Assembly: GCF_008704535.1 (NCBI RefSeq)
Contig: NZ_CP023701.1
Location: 558,001-622,000 of the forward strand
Length of the DNA stretch: 64,000 bases
Source: Streptomyces subrutilus
GTDB taxonomy: Bacteria; Actinomycetota; Actinomycetes; Streptomycetales; Streptomycetaceae
Reading direction: 5' to 3'
A program made the translations under genes and the position numbers. This document shows, piece after piece, positions 1 through 7,544 of this stretch; within the stretch, counting starts at the first letter, position 1, and every line of letters begins with the position of its first letter. The notes beneath the pieces were generated by a model. The model searched no databases. It was not told the origin of the DNA and was given only the letters and a program-made list of their open reading frames with translations.

Positions 1-1113
1 CTCGCCTCCCTCGGCCGGGCCCCGCTGCTGGCCCTGCCCGAACCGTTCGCCTTCGGCGCCCCCGCTTTCGTGCCCTCCGTGATCGCCACCGCCGTGGTCG
101 TGATGGTCGTCTCCATGATGGAGTCCACCGCCTCGCTGCTGGCGCTCAGCGCGGTCACCGGCCGCCCCGCCCAGGACCGCACCATCACCGGAAGCCTGCG
201 CGCCCAGGGGCTGGCGACCGTACTCGGCGGCGTCTTCGGCGCGTTCACCAGCACCGTCTACGCCCAGAACGTCGGCCTGGTCGCCCTCAGCCGCATCCGC
301 AGCCGCTACGTGATCACCCTGTGCGGCGCGATCCTGGTGCTCATGGGGCTGGTGCCCGTCCTCGGCTCCCTCGTCGCCCTGGTCCCGCTGCCCGTCCTCG
401 GCGGCGCCGGAGTGGTCTTCTTCGGCTCGGTCGCCGTCGCGGGCATCCGCACCCTGGCCAAGGCCGCCCTCGGCTCCGGCCACAACAGCCTGATCGTCTC
501 GGTCGCCCTCGCCGTCGGCCTGTTCCCCATCGCCGACGCCGGCTTCTACGCCCGCCTGCCCGCCCCCGTGGCCACCGTCCTCGGCTCGGGCATCACCGCC
601 GGATGCCTCGTCGCGGTCCTGTTGAACTACGCCCTCAACCACCTCGGCGGCGGCGCCGAGGACGATCCGGAGGTCACCCCGGCCGAACCGGACGGGCTCC
701 CCGGCACCCCCGACGCGGCGCCCGGCCCCCGTCACGCGGGCCTCCGCTTCGACCCCCACCCGGCCGCCGCCCGGACGGGCGCCCCGCCGCGGCTCGGCGG
801 AGCCGCGCGGGCGCCGCAGCCCTTCGACGCGTGGCCCCCCTACGTGACGCCCGCACCCGACCCCGCCCCGCAGTACCCCCCGTACCGGGACCCGACCGCC
901 GGCGCAGCGGAGCACACCTCCGCGCCCCCGCCCGGAACCATCCCGTCCACCGGACCCGCCGAAGCCGCCCCCTCGGCCCCCGTCTCCTTCCCGGGCCCCC
1001 TGCACCCCCTCCGCACCCGCCACGCACGCCCCAACCACCCCGAACCGGCGGCCGATCCCACCGCCCGGCCCGGACAGCACCCCCCGCCGCCGCCCCGGCC
1101 GGGTGACCGCTGA
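1..1113 (+). CDS. NCS2 family purine/urate:cation permease, C-terminal part
   Basis: The frame is open from the first base, so the N-terminal half lies outside the window and about 370 residues are visible. NCS2 proteins import uracil, xanthine, urate or related bases with a cation. The block FGAPAF near the start, the stretch YAQNVGLVALSRIRSR and the following hydrophobic segments up to CLVAVLLNYALNHL match the second half of this family, closest in feel to the xanthine/urate branch (Q-N-x-G motif). From about visible residue 217 the protein becomes a proline-, alanine- and glycine-rich tail of roughly 150 residues, presumably cytoplasmic and disordered; most family members end soon after the last membrane helix. 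The exact substrate cannot be read from the visible part. Confidence 0.85.
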   Translation, partial: LASLGRAPLLALPEPFAFGAPAFVPSVIATAVVVMVVSMMESTASLLALSAVTGRPAQDRTITGSLRAQGLATVLGGVFGAFTSTVYAQNVGLVALSRIRSRYVITLCGAILVLMGLVPVLGSLVALVPLPVLGGAGVVFFGSVAVAGIRTLAKAALGSGHNSLIVSVALAVGLFPIADAGFYARLPAPVATVLGSGITAGCLVAVLLNYALNHLGGGAEDDPEVTPAEPDGLPGTPDAAPGPRHAGLRFDPHPAAARTGAPPRLGGAARAPQPFDAWPPYVTPAPDPAPQYPPYRDPTAGAAEHTSAPPPGTIPSTGPAEAAPSAPVSFPGPLHPLRTRHARPNHPEPAADPTARPGQHPPPPPRPGDR

Positions 1114-1156
1114 CCCCTGACGCCGCCCGGCACGCGCCCCCGCCCGAGCGGGCCCG

Positions 1157-1879
1157 CTACGGCACGGACCCCGCCGGGCCGCCTCCGGAAGGAGCGCCGG
1201 CCGGAGCGGGGCACGGTACGGAAGGCCGGGCGACGAGGCAGGTGAAGGCGCCCAGGAGGAAGCCGTACACGGCCACCAGCCCGTGGCCGTTGGACTGCGC
1301 GCACCACATGGCCAGCCCCAGCACGGGAACCCCCGCGGCCAACAGGCCCTCCGTGCTCCGCGCCCCGCCCCGACCGGCCCGGACGACGCGCACGAGCAGG
1401 GCCGCGGCCAGGGTCGCACCGAGGAAGTAGGTGGCGCCCGAACTGCCGGCGAAGTTGCGGGGGTCGGTGCTGTGGTGTCCGCCCGCGCCGACCAGGGCGT
1501 CGATGTGCTCGGGCAGGAGGATGCCGCAGAGGAACAGGCCCAGCGCGATCGGGGTCCCCCAGAACCAGTCGGCCAGGGCGGCGACGACCGCGAGCGTGGC
1601 GATGTTCCAGGCCCCACCGAACACTCCGCCGTTCTGCACGAACACCGAGGTGACCACCCGCCACCAGCCGGACCGGGACGGATCGCCGTCCAGGGCGTCC
1701 ATCGCGCCGGCCCAGCACAGTTGGAGCGCCACCCCGGCCAGTGCGAGCCCGGTCAGCACCACCGCCGTCCACGGGACGCGCCGCCCGCGCAGCGCGCCCT
1801 CCCCCGACAGGGCCTGTCCCCCCTTGAACATCAGAACCATCAGTGCCGCCGTGGTCACGTTGAACACCAGTGCACCCAT
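1157..1879 (-). CDS. rhomboid-like intramembrane protease family protein
   Basis: The product is about 240 residues and very hydrophobic, with six or so predicted membrane helices. A GSSGATYFLGA segment followed later by NGHGLVAVYGFLLGA resembles the GxSG serine loop and the catalytic His helix of rhomboid proteases, in the expected order. A WWR segment before the first conserved loop also fits rhomboids. I chose the ATG with a purine-rich stretch just upstream; a GTG 57 bp further upstream extends the frame but has no ribosome site. The gene is divergent from the TetR regulator and the only palindrome in the shared region is a likely TetR operator, so TetR repression is likely. Proteolytic activity is inferred from motifs only; a rhomboid-fold pseudoenzyme is possible. 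Confidence 0.6.
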   Translation of the reverse strand: MGALVFNVTTAALMVLMFKGGQALSGEGALRGRRVPWTAVVLTGLALAGVALQLCWAGAMDALDGDPSRSGWWRVVTSVFVQNGGVFGGAWNIATLAVVAALADWFWGTPIALGLFLCGILLPEHIDALVGAGGHHSTDPRNFAGSSGATYFLGATLAAALLVRVVRAGRGGARSTEGLLAAGVPVLGLAMWCAQSNGHGLVAVYGFLLGAFTCLVARPSVPCPAPAGAPSGGGPAGSVP

Positions 1880-1946
1880 CGCCACCGCCCCCCCTTCGGT
1901 CTTCGCCGCTTCCGGCAGGAACGACCGTAGCCGCACGACGGGCCAA

Positions 1947-1965
1947 TTTCAAACAGTGTTAGAAA
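1947..1965. promoter_or_regulatory. candidate TetR operator (19-bp palindrome)
   Basis: TTTCAAACAGTGTTAGAAA is a near-perfect inverted repeat (TTTC.AACA.TGTT.GAAA) in an otherwise GC-rich region. It lies between the divergent rhomboid-like gene and the tetR-type gene, 20 bp before the latter's start. Size and symmetry fit a TetR dimer site. Autoregulation and control of the neighbour are inferred. Confidence 0.6.
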
Positions 1966-1984
1966 ACCGGGTAGGCTCTCCCCC

Positions 1985-2620
1985 GTGAAGCTGACAGCGG
2001 AGAAGATCATCGACGCCGGCATGGCCGTGTTCGCCGAATCCGGCTACCACGGGCTGTCCATGCGGCGGGTGGCGCAGCGTCTCGACGCCCAGGCCGGGAG
2101 CCTGTACTACCACGTCCCCAACAAGAGCGCCCTGGTCCGGCTCATGGCGGACCGCGTCGCCCGGCAGGCCTACGACGCGGGCACCGCCGCCCTCGCCGCG
2201 CTGCCCCCCGGGGCGCACTGGCGGCAGCGGATCGAAGCCCAGCTCCTGCCGCTGCGCCACAGCATCCGCCGCCATCCCGGCGGCGCGATCATGCTCGCCG
2301 ACAGTCCCAAGGTGCTCAGCCCCGGCGCGATGTCCTTGATGGAACGCCTGTTGGAGACCCTGCGCGAAGCCGGGATCCCCGTCGAGCACCGCGCGGTCGG
2401 CGCGGACACCCTGCTCAGCCACGTCACGGGCTTCGTGCTGCAGGAACAGACGCAGTCGCCCACCCGGGCCGTCACCGCCGAGGACGCGGCCGCGCTGCGG
2501 GAGAGCTTCCCCCTGACCGTCGCCGAGGCCGGCGCCCTCACGGAGGACGAGAAGTTCACCCGCAGCGTGCGACTGCTGTGCGCCGGCCTCGAAACCCTCC
2601 TCCCGACGACGGTGCGCTGA
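1985..2620 (+). CDS. TetR family transcriptional regulator
   Basis: This 211-residue protein starts with a TetR-type helix-turn-helix (about residues 5-50: KIIDAG, SMRRVAQRL, SLYYHVPNK). The YYHVPNKSALVRLMADRV stretch is typical of the subgroup with a TetR_C (PF02909-like) ligand-binding domain, which often controls efflux or membrane genes. Start is GTG; only a weak AGG lies upstream. It is divergent from the rhomboid-like gene, with a 19-bp palindrome between them, and a 10-bp-arm hairpin follows the stop. The inducer is unknown. Confidence 0.9.
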   Translation: MKLTAEKIIDAGMAVFAESGYHGLSMRRVAQRLDAQAGSLYYHVPNKSALVRLMADRVARQAYDAGTAALAALPPGAHWRQRIEAQLLPLRHSIRRHPGGAIMLADSPKVLSPGAMSLMERLLETLREAGIPVEHRAVGADTLLSHVTGFVLQEQTQSPTRAVTAEDAAALRESFPLTVAEAGALTEDEKFTRSVRLLCAGLETLLPTTVR

Positions 2621-2627
2621 GGCCACC

Positions 2628-2655
2628 GCACCGGCGCAACGCGCCGCGCCGGTGC
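2628..2655 (+). terminator. hairpin terminator after tetR-type gene
   Basis: Perfect 10-bp arms GCACCGGCGC / GCGCCGGTGC with an 8-nt loop begin 8 bp after the regulator's stop. There is no U tract, as is common for terminators in high-GC actinomycetes. Confidence 0.55.
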
Positions 2656-2737
2656 CGGACCACTGTTGCCCGACCGCCGCTGCCCGACCGCCGCTGCCCG
2701 GCCGCCGTTACCCGGTCACCGTTGCCCGGCCGCCGCT
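2654..2737. repeat. 14-bp tandem repeat, six degenerate copies
   Basis: Six consecutive 14-bp units fill most of the gap between two convergent genes. The consensus is GCCCGRCCGCCGYT; units 2 and 3 are identical and the others differ at one to five positions. No gene is seen inside. Its length makes it a potential slippage locus. Confidence 0.75.
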
Positions 2738-2754
2738 GTCGCCGCGGGCCGCCC

Positions 2755-3888
2755 TCAGGCGGTTCCGCCCGACCCCGGGCGCATCTTCTGCGCGTCGACG
2801 ACCCCCCGCTCCAGGACGGCGGTGCGCTCGACGACCGTGCCGGACTTCACCCCGTCGTACTCCCTGACCTGGACGGCGCGGCTGCCCAGGTAGGCGAAGG
2901 TCGTACGGTCGAAGACCAACTCGGTGCGCTCGCCGGTCCTGTCGTCCAGGCGGGCCAGCGCGAGGCCGGTGCGGCCGACCGCGTCCTGCGAGTTCTGGAC
3001 GACGACCACGCCGGGGATCTTCGCGGCGGCGCGGTAGAGCGCGGCCGCGGTCGGGGCCGGCACGAGCTGCTCGTTGATGATCTCCTTGACCCTCTCGAAC
3101 GCCTGCTGGTCCCGGTCGCGCGGGCCGTTGGCGGACGCGTAGATCGTCTTCAGCAGCGCCTGCGGGTCAGCCGGCTGGGCCTTCAGCCACACGTACGACA
3201 GGGGGGCGGCCTCGCCCTCGATGTCCTTGCCGTTCCGGGGCTTGGAGTGGGGGTTGTCGCTGCCGAGGCCGATGCCGCCCTTGGGCTGGTAGCCGGGCTC
3301 GTCGAGCCAGCCCCTGCTGGCGTCGGGGGACTTCCAGATCTCGCGCTGGTGCAGCGGCTGCACCCACGTCCTGGACTCGTTGGTGTCGAAGTTGTGCGAG
3401 GAGGACAGGAAGGACACCTTGCTGTTGATGTAGATGTACTGGCCGGGCTTCGGCTCCGGAACCTGCTGCGCGCTCGCGGCGTCGGCGATCCGCTGGACGG
3501 TCGCGACGAGCTGGATCGCACTGCCCTCCTCGACCGCGACGACGGGCGCTGCGACGGCGTCGGCGCCCGTACGCCCGTCCGTGCCACCGCTGGTCAGCAC
3601 GCCGACGGTGAAGACGGCGGCGAGCGCGACGGCGGTGACCGGGACCGCGATCAACAGGGCGCGCCGGACCGGCCGCGCCGTGGGCTCGTGAGCCGGTGCG
3701 GGGGTGCGGATCTCGTTCAACAGGTGCTCCTCGAACAGCAGCTGGCGGTCGAGCGGCATCGGAGGGACCGACGGGCCCGGCAGCAGCCGGGCGAGCTCCG
3801 CGTGGTCCGGCTCCGCGTGATCCGGCTCGGTGCGGTCCCACGCGGTGTGGTCCACGGGCTCGGTCCGCTTCCAGAACTTGCGGGTCAT
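2755..3888 (-). CDS. CU044_5270 family protein, likely partner of the ECF sigma factor
   Basis: The product is about 377 residues. An N-terminal cytoplasmic region (about 1-85) with a repeated DHAEPDHAE stretch is followed by one hydrophobic segment (VRRALLIAVPVTAVALAAVFTVGVLT) and a large extracytoplasmic domain with the WxSPDxSRGWLDEPG stretch I associate with CU044_5270 proteins. The start ATG overlaps the sigma-factor stop as ATGA, so the two are translationally coupled. Genes in this position next to an ECF sigma often act as membrane-bound regulators of it; an anti-sigma or sensor role is inference, since no classical zinc anti-sigma motif is visible. Confidence 0.8.
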   Translation of the reverse strand: MTRKFWKRTEPVDHTAWDRTEPDHAEPDHAELARLLPGPSVPPMPLDRQLLFEEHLLNEIRTPAPAHEPTARPVRRALLIAVPVTAVALAAVFTVGVLTSGGTDGRTGADAVAAPVVAVEEGSAIQLVATVQRIADAASAQQVPEPKPGQYIYINSKVSFLSSSHNFDTNESRTWVQPLHQREIWKSPDASRGWLDEPGYQPKGGIGLGSDNPHSKPRNGKDIEGEAAPLSYVWLKAQPADPQALLKTIYASANGPRDRDQQAFERVKEIINEQLVPAPTAAALYRAAAKIPGVVVVQNSQDAVGRTGLALARLDDRTGERTELVFDRTTFAYLGSRAVQVREYDGVKSGTVVERTAVLERGVVDAQKMRPGSGGTA

Positions 3889-4523
3889 CCGTACGTCTCC
3901 TCGTGCGACTCGTACGACCGGGCCGCGGAAGTGCGGCCGCCCTGTACTTGTCCGGGACGCGGAAGCGGTTCCCGGTTCTTCTTCAGTTCCTGCTCGGCGA
4001 GTTTGCGCAGTCGCGCGCGGGCGCGGGAGAGGCGCGAGCGCACGGTGCCGACGGGAACGCCCAGCGCCGCGGCGGCCTCCGCGTACCCCAGTCCGGACCA
4101 GACGCACAGGGTGAACACCTCGCGCTCGGTGCGGCGCAGCTTCTTCAGCGCCCGGTGGGCGGCGGCGAGCTGGTCGGCGTCGGCCATGCGTCCGACGAGT
4201 TCGTCGGCGAAGTCCGGGACGGTGTCGCGGGCGGGCAGGCGCCCGAGGGCCGCCTGGTGGCGGCGCGCGGCGCGCGTGGTGTTGCGCAGCACGTTGACGG
4301 CGATGCCCATGAGCCAGGGGCGCGGGCCGGCCTCGTGGTCGAGGAGCCGGTCCCGCAGCCGCCAGGCCTCCAGATAGGTGAGCGAGACGATGTCCTCGGC
4401 GAGGGCCCGGTCACCGGTCACGCGGACGGCGTGCCGGTGGACCAGGGGGGCATGGTCGCGGAAGAGTTCCCTGAACGCTTCGGGGTCCCCCGCGCGTATC
4501 CGGGCGTGCAATGAGTAGTCCAC
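3885..4523 (-). CDS. ECF-type RNA polymerase sigma factor
   Basis: The product is about 212 residues with the two sigma-70 regions expected of an ECF factor. Region 2 includes FRELFRDHAPLVHRHAVRVTGD and AEDIVSLTYLEAWR. Region 4 includes TEREVFTLCVWSGLGYAEAAAALGVPVGTVRSRLSRARARLR, a clear promoter-recognition helix-turn-helix. I chose GTG at VDYSLHARIRAGDPEAF because AAGG lies at suitable spacing and this is where the conserved fold begins; the frame stays open about 130 bp upstream. It is translationally coupled to the downstream CU044_5270 gene. The signal and regulon are unknown. Confidence 0.88.
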   Translation of the reverse strand: MDYSLHARIRAGDPEAFRELFRDHAPLVHRHAVRVTGDRALAEDIVSLTYLEAWRLRDRLLDHEAGPRPWLMGIAVNVLRNTTRAARRHQAALGRLPARDTVPDFADELVGRMADADQLAAAHRALKKLRRTEREVFTLCVWSGLGYAEAAAALGVPVGTVRSRLSRARARLRKLAEQELKKNREPLPRPGQVQGGRTSAARSYESHEETYG

Positions 4524-4683
4524 GAACTGCCTTGTCCACCGGGGGCGCCCGGTTCCGGTGACCTGCCTCACACGTGTCCGCGAGGACGGGTGGGAACCAT
4601 GGTCGCAGGCAGGGGACCGGGTGGTGTGGTGCTGCGGGCCCCACCCCCGCACGGGGCACGGGGCGGGGCCGGGCAGGGGTCCG

Positions 4684-4824
4684 TCAGATCTGCTGGCAGT
4701 AGAAGGCAGGTGCTCCGTCGAACCACCATTCGCACTGGTCGCTGGCGTGACTGGTGCCTCCCAGACCGAGTGAGAGAACAGCCCCCAAGGCCACGACGGT
4801 CAGTGCCCTGCGCACAACGGACAT
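4684..4824 (-). CDS. small secreted peptide, 46 residues
   Basis: The ATG follows a strong ribosome site (GAAGGAG, 5-nt spacing). A signal peptide (SVVRRALTVVALGAVLSLGLGGTSHAS) is followed by a mature part of only about 17 residues, DQCEWWFDGAPAFYCQQI, with two Cys flanking aromatic residues, which could form one disulfide loop. It lies upstream of, and on the same strand as, the ECF sigma gene, separated by about 160 bp. I do not recognise the family. The clear start signal and textbook secretion signal make it more credible than a random small frame; a longer in-frame extension upstream lacks start signals. Confidence 0.65.
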   Translation of the reverse strand: MSVVRRALTVVALGAVLSLGLGGTSHASDQCEWWFDGAPAFYCQQI

Positions 4825-5083
4825 GATGCTCCTTCGAGTAGCGGGACGCGGGACCTCTGCCCTTGCCGCGAACGCGGTGTCCCCGGAGGCATCCCAGCAG
4901 GTGCGCGAAGCCGCGGCCATCTTCTTGAAGATCCTCGAACCATCCACCCACGAGGCGAAGGCACGACCTCACCCGCGCAACCGCCGTACCGCCGTACCCC
5001 CTTACCGCTAAGTACCGCTGTACCGCCCTCCGCGGGCGTGCGATCCTGGCCGGCACCGCCCACGGATGCAGTCAGGAGAACGC

Positions 5084-6070
5084 GTGCTCCAGCCGTCCGC
5101 CGCAGTCGCGCTCGCACCACACGACTCCCTCCGGGTATCGGTGGTCCACCATCCGGGTACCGCCCTGTTCTGCCTGCTCCTCGATCTGCTCGGCATGTCG
5201 GGTCAAGGAGTTCCGTCCGCTCTGCGCGCGGCGGTCCGCTCGGCGGTCCCGGCCGGGGACATCGGCCGCCTGGAGACCCTGTTGCGGCCGTACGGGCTTC
5301 CCGAGTGCCTCGTGCCGCTCGCCGGACCCGACGTACCGAGCGGCCTGGAGCAGCTGAGGGAACAGGACCTCGCGGAGGTGAGCGAGCAGGCACTGCGGTG
5401 GACCGGGACGACCCACCGCGCCCCTACCGCCCCGTGGTCCCGTCTCATCGACCGCCCCGCCCCCTACGTCGCCGCCTTCGCCCGCGTCTTCTCCGCCATC
5501 TGGTCCGCGTACACGGCCGTATGGCAACGGGCGCAGCCCCTGCTGTGGCGCGAGACCGAACGCATCGGCACCGCGGCGGTGACCGGCTCGCTCGACGTCG
5601 TCCTCGCCGCACTCGCCAACCCGTGCTGGCGCGTGAGCGGCGACACGCTGTACTGCCCGCCCCTGCACACGGCCCAGGCACGTGTCCGGCAGCCGTACCG
5701 GCGGCTCGTGCTCACTCCCCTCGCCTGCGGCAGCGACACCCACGCGATCAGTCCCGGCGGCCCCGACGGCGCGACCCTCGCCTACCCGGCCCCCGGGCTG
5801 GCCCTGGCCCTGGCCGGCGCCCCGCCCCGGCCCGCCGGCGATCCCCTGACCGTCCTCCTCGGGCACGCCCGCGCCACCATCCTGCGCCTGACGGTTCTCA
5901 CACCGACCATGGCCGAGATCGCCACGGCGCTCTCGTGCAGTTCCGGCACCGCCACCTACCACTGCGCCTTCCTGGAGTCCGCGGGCCTCCTCACACGCCG
6001 CCGACGGGGCCGCCAGGTCCGGCTCCACCTCACGCTCCGCGGCGAGGCCCTCCTCGACCTGCCGGCGTGA
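5084..6070 (+). CDS. winged-helix (ArsR-like) transcriptional regulator
   Basis: The product is about 328 residues. The C-terminal part (LTPTMAEIATALSCSSGTATYHCAFLESAGLLTRRRRGRQVRLHLTLRGEALL) is a clear winged helix of the ArsR/MarR type. The N-terminal 230 residues are a less common domain seen in larger actinobacterial ArsR-like regulators. The GTG start is chosen because AGGAG sits 5 nt before it; an ATG 18 bp upstream has no such site. No metal-binding Cys cluster typical of classical ArsR is evident. Target genes are unknown; it converges on the alpha/beta hydrolase gene. Confidence 0.78.
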   Translation: MLQPSAAVALAPHDSLRVSVVHHPGTALFCLLLDLLGMSGQGVPSALRAAVRSAVPAGDIGRLETLLRPYGLPECLVPLAGPDVPSGLEQLREQDLAEVSEQALRWTGTTHRAPTAPWSRLIDRPAPYVAAFARVFSAIWSAYTAVWQRAQPLLWRETERIGTAAVTGSLDVVLAALANPCWRVSGDTLYCPPLHTAQARVRQPYRRLVLTPLACGSDTHAISPGGPDGATLAYPAPGLALALAGAPPRPAGDPLTVLLGHARATILRLTVLTPTMAEIATALSCSSGTATYHCAFLESAGLLTRRRRGRQVRLHLTLRGEALLDLPA

Positions 6071-6085
6071 GCCATCCGTCGGGCG

Positions 6086-6130
6086 CGCCGCTCATCGAGG
6101 TGGGCCGGAACCTGGCCTCGATGAGCGGCG
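6086..6130. terminator. bidirectional terminator hairpin, 15-bp perfect arms
   Basis: CGCCGCTCATCGAGG and CCTCGATGAGCGGCG form a perfect 15-bp stem with a 15-nt loop in the short gap between convergent genes, so it can serve both strands. Confidence 0.7.
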
Positions 6131-6188
6131 GCCCGATCGGCTGCGCCCACCGGTCATCGCCGGTCCGGTACGCAGTCGAAGCTGCGGC

Positions 6189-6926
6189 CTAGCGCAGGTG
6201 CCGGGCGAAGAAGCGGGCGCCGGTTTCGAGCTCGAACTGCGGCACGCCGGTGTGGCCGCCGAGATTGGCGTGCAGGGTCTTCTCCTGGGAGCCGAAGGCG
6301 TCGAACAGGTCCAGGGACGCCTGCCGGTCGTTGCGCTCGTCGTCCCACTGGAGCAGGACGTGCAGCGGAATGGTGACCTGGCGGGCCTCCTCGAACACGG
6401 CGGCCGGTACGAGGCTCCCGGCGAAGAAGCCGGCGGCCGCGATGCGGGGCTCGACCACCGCGAGGCGGACGCCGATGGAGATCACTCCCCCTTCGTACCC
6501 GACCGGGCCGCCGATCTCGGGCAGCGTCAGGAGGGCGTCCAGGGCGCTCTGCCATTCCGGGACGGCCCTGTCGACCAGCGGGAGGACGAGGGCGGCGACG
6601 ATCTCGTCGCCGACCGGTTCGCCGGCCTCCATCGCGCGGCGCAGGTCGGCGCGGGCCTGCTCGGCGGCGGGCCAACGGGGCCGGTCGCCGCTTCCGGGGA
6701 GCTCGATGGTGGCCGCTGCGAAGCCGTACTGCGACGCGTAGTACCGGGCCCGCCCCGCCAGCCGGGGGTACATCGTGCGCAGTCCGAGCGGGGGGTGGCC
6801 GATGAGGATCAGCGGCGCCGGCCCCGATGCGGACGCGGGGGTCCACAGGATGCCGGGGATCTCACCGAGCGTGAACCGGCGTTCGTGGACGCCTTCGTCG
6901 AGACGCTGTTCGGAAGTGAAGTGCAC
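6189..6926 (-). CDS. alpha/beta hydrolase (dienelactone-hydrolase-like), atypical nucleophile region
   Basis: The product is 245 residues. LILIGHPPLGLRTMYP is the first strand and oxyanion region of an alpha/beta hydrolase, IPLHVLLQWDDERNDR contains the likely acid residue, and LGGHTGVPQFELE the likely catalytic His. The nucleophile elbow should read GxSxG but here reads GYEGGVISIG, so the Ser is preceded by V-I and the canonical motif is imperfect. GTG start with AAGG 8-9 nt upstream. The untranslated leader to the right holds two overlapping, oppositely oriented mini-frames with strong ribosome sites. The substrate is unknown, and catalysis may be impaired or use a shifted Ser. Confidence 0.75.
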   Translation of the reverse strand: MHFTSEQRLDEGVHERRFTLGEIPGILWTPASASGPAPLILIGHPPLGLRTMYPRLAGRARYYASQYGFAAATIELPGSGDRPRWPAAEQARADLRRAMEAGEPVGDEIVAALVLPLVDRAVPEWQSALDALLTLPEIGGPVGYEGGVISIGVRLAVVEPRIAAAGFFAGSLVPAAVFEEARQVTIPLHVLLQWDDERNDRQASLDLFDAFGSQEKTLHANLGGHTGVPQFELETGARFFARHLR

Positions 6927-6971
6927 GGTCGTGCCTTTCGGGAGTGTTCTTGAACGGCGCTCCCGGACGAC

Positions 6972-7025
6972 CTACCGCCCGACCGTGACCCCGGAGGAGA
7001 GCACCCATGTCGATACTGCGTTCAC
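6972..7025 (-). CDS. possible 17-residue leader peptide upstream of the hydrolase gene
   Basis: A GTG preceded by GAGGAGG at 6-8 nt spacing opens a frame VNAVSTWVLSSGVTVGR and then stops, 45 bp upstream of the hydrolase start on the same strand. It overlaps antiparallel to another mini-frame, so at most one may be real. An attenuator or translational-coupling role is inference. Confidence 0.35.
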   Translation of the reverse strand: MNAVSTWVLSSGVTVGR

Positions 7026-7069
7026 GGGTACCACCTCCTCGTTCTCTCGCACGGCCTCCGGAAACGTAG
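7007..7069 (+). CDS. possible 20-residue peptide frame with strong ribosome site
   Basis: GGAGGAG lies 7 nt before an ATG that opens MSILRSRVPPPRSLARPPET and then stops. It contains a PPP tract, a known ribosome-pausing sequence. No gene follows on this strand for about 760 bp, so a leader role for the NRPS genes would need a long transcript. It may be fortuitous. Confidence 0.3.
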   Translation: MSILRSRVPPPRSLARPPET

Positions 7070-7415
7070 CAGTGGCGGCCGGGGTCGGACAACAGGTTTC
7101 CGCGGAGGTGCGCGCCTCGCGCTGCGGCGCGGCGCGCCCGGACCGGGCGGAGGGCCGACCGGCTGGGGGTCGGCCGACAGGAGGGCCGGCCGGCCGGCTC
7201 GTGGGGATCGGCGCCTCGGGGCGGATCGGTGGCATGGGCGTCCCGAACGGTGCGGACATCGAGCCCGCGGGGGCGGCGAGGCGGCTTCCCGCAGCGACGC
7301 GCGGCCGGCCGCTCGCGTACGCCGACGGCCTCGCCGAAACCCTCCGCGGCCCCCTCGGCGACCGCCTCGGCCCGCTCCCCCGGTTGTCGTTGATATGCAG
7401 CCAGCCGCAATGGAA

Positions 7416-7430
7416 TTGACGGTTCGTCAA
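7416..7430. promoter_or_regulatory. palindrome TTGACG-GTT-CGTCAA
   Basis: Perfect 6-bp arms around a 3-nt centre, upstream of the NRPS operon in a locally AT-richer stretch. It could be a regulator site; no regulator gene is adjacent to the cluster. Confidence 0.35.
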
Positions 7431-7515
7431 CAGTGATCGCGACTGCGAACGCCCAGGTGGGTGTCGGTCCGGACCGGCGCGCGAACGGCAGTTGCATCCG
7501 GGCGGCGGACGGCCC

Positions 7516-7544
7516 TTGACGGCGCATGGGGGGTGTGCGAATCT
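7516..7544 (+). promoter_or_regulatory. weak candidate promoter for the NRPS operon
   Basis: TTGACG followed after 17 bp by GAATCT resembles a housekeeping -35/-10 pair, about 290 bp before the first NRPS start. The -10 match is poor, so this is a suggestion only. Confidence 0.25.

Noticed and set aside
4524..4652. Extending the ECF sigma factor to an upstream ATG/GTG
   Set aside because: The added residues (PQHHTTRSPACDHG) do not fit sigma region 2, and the chosen GTG has a better ribosome site.
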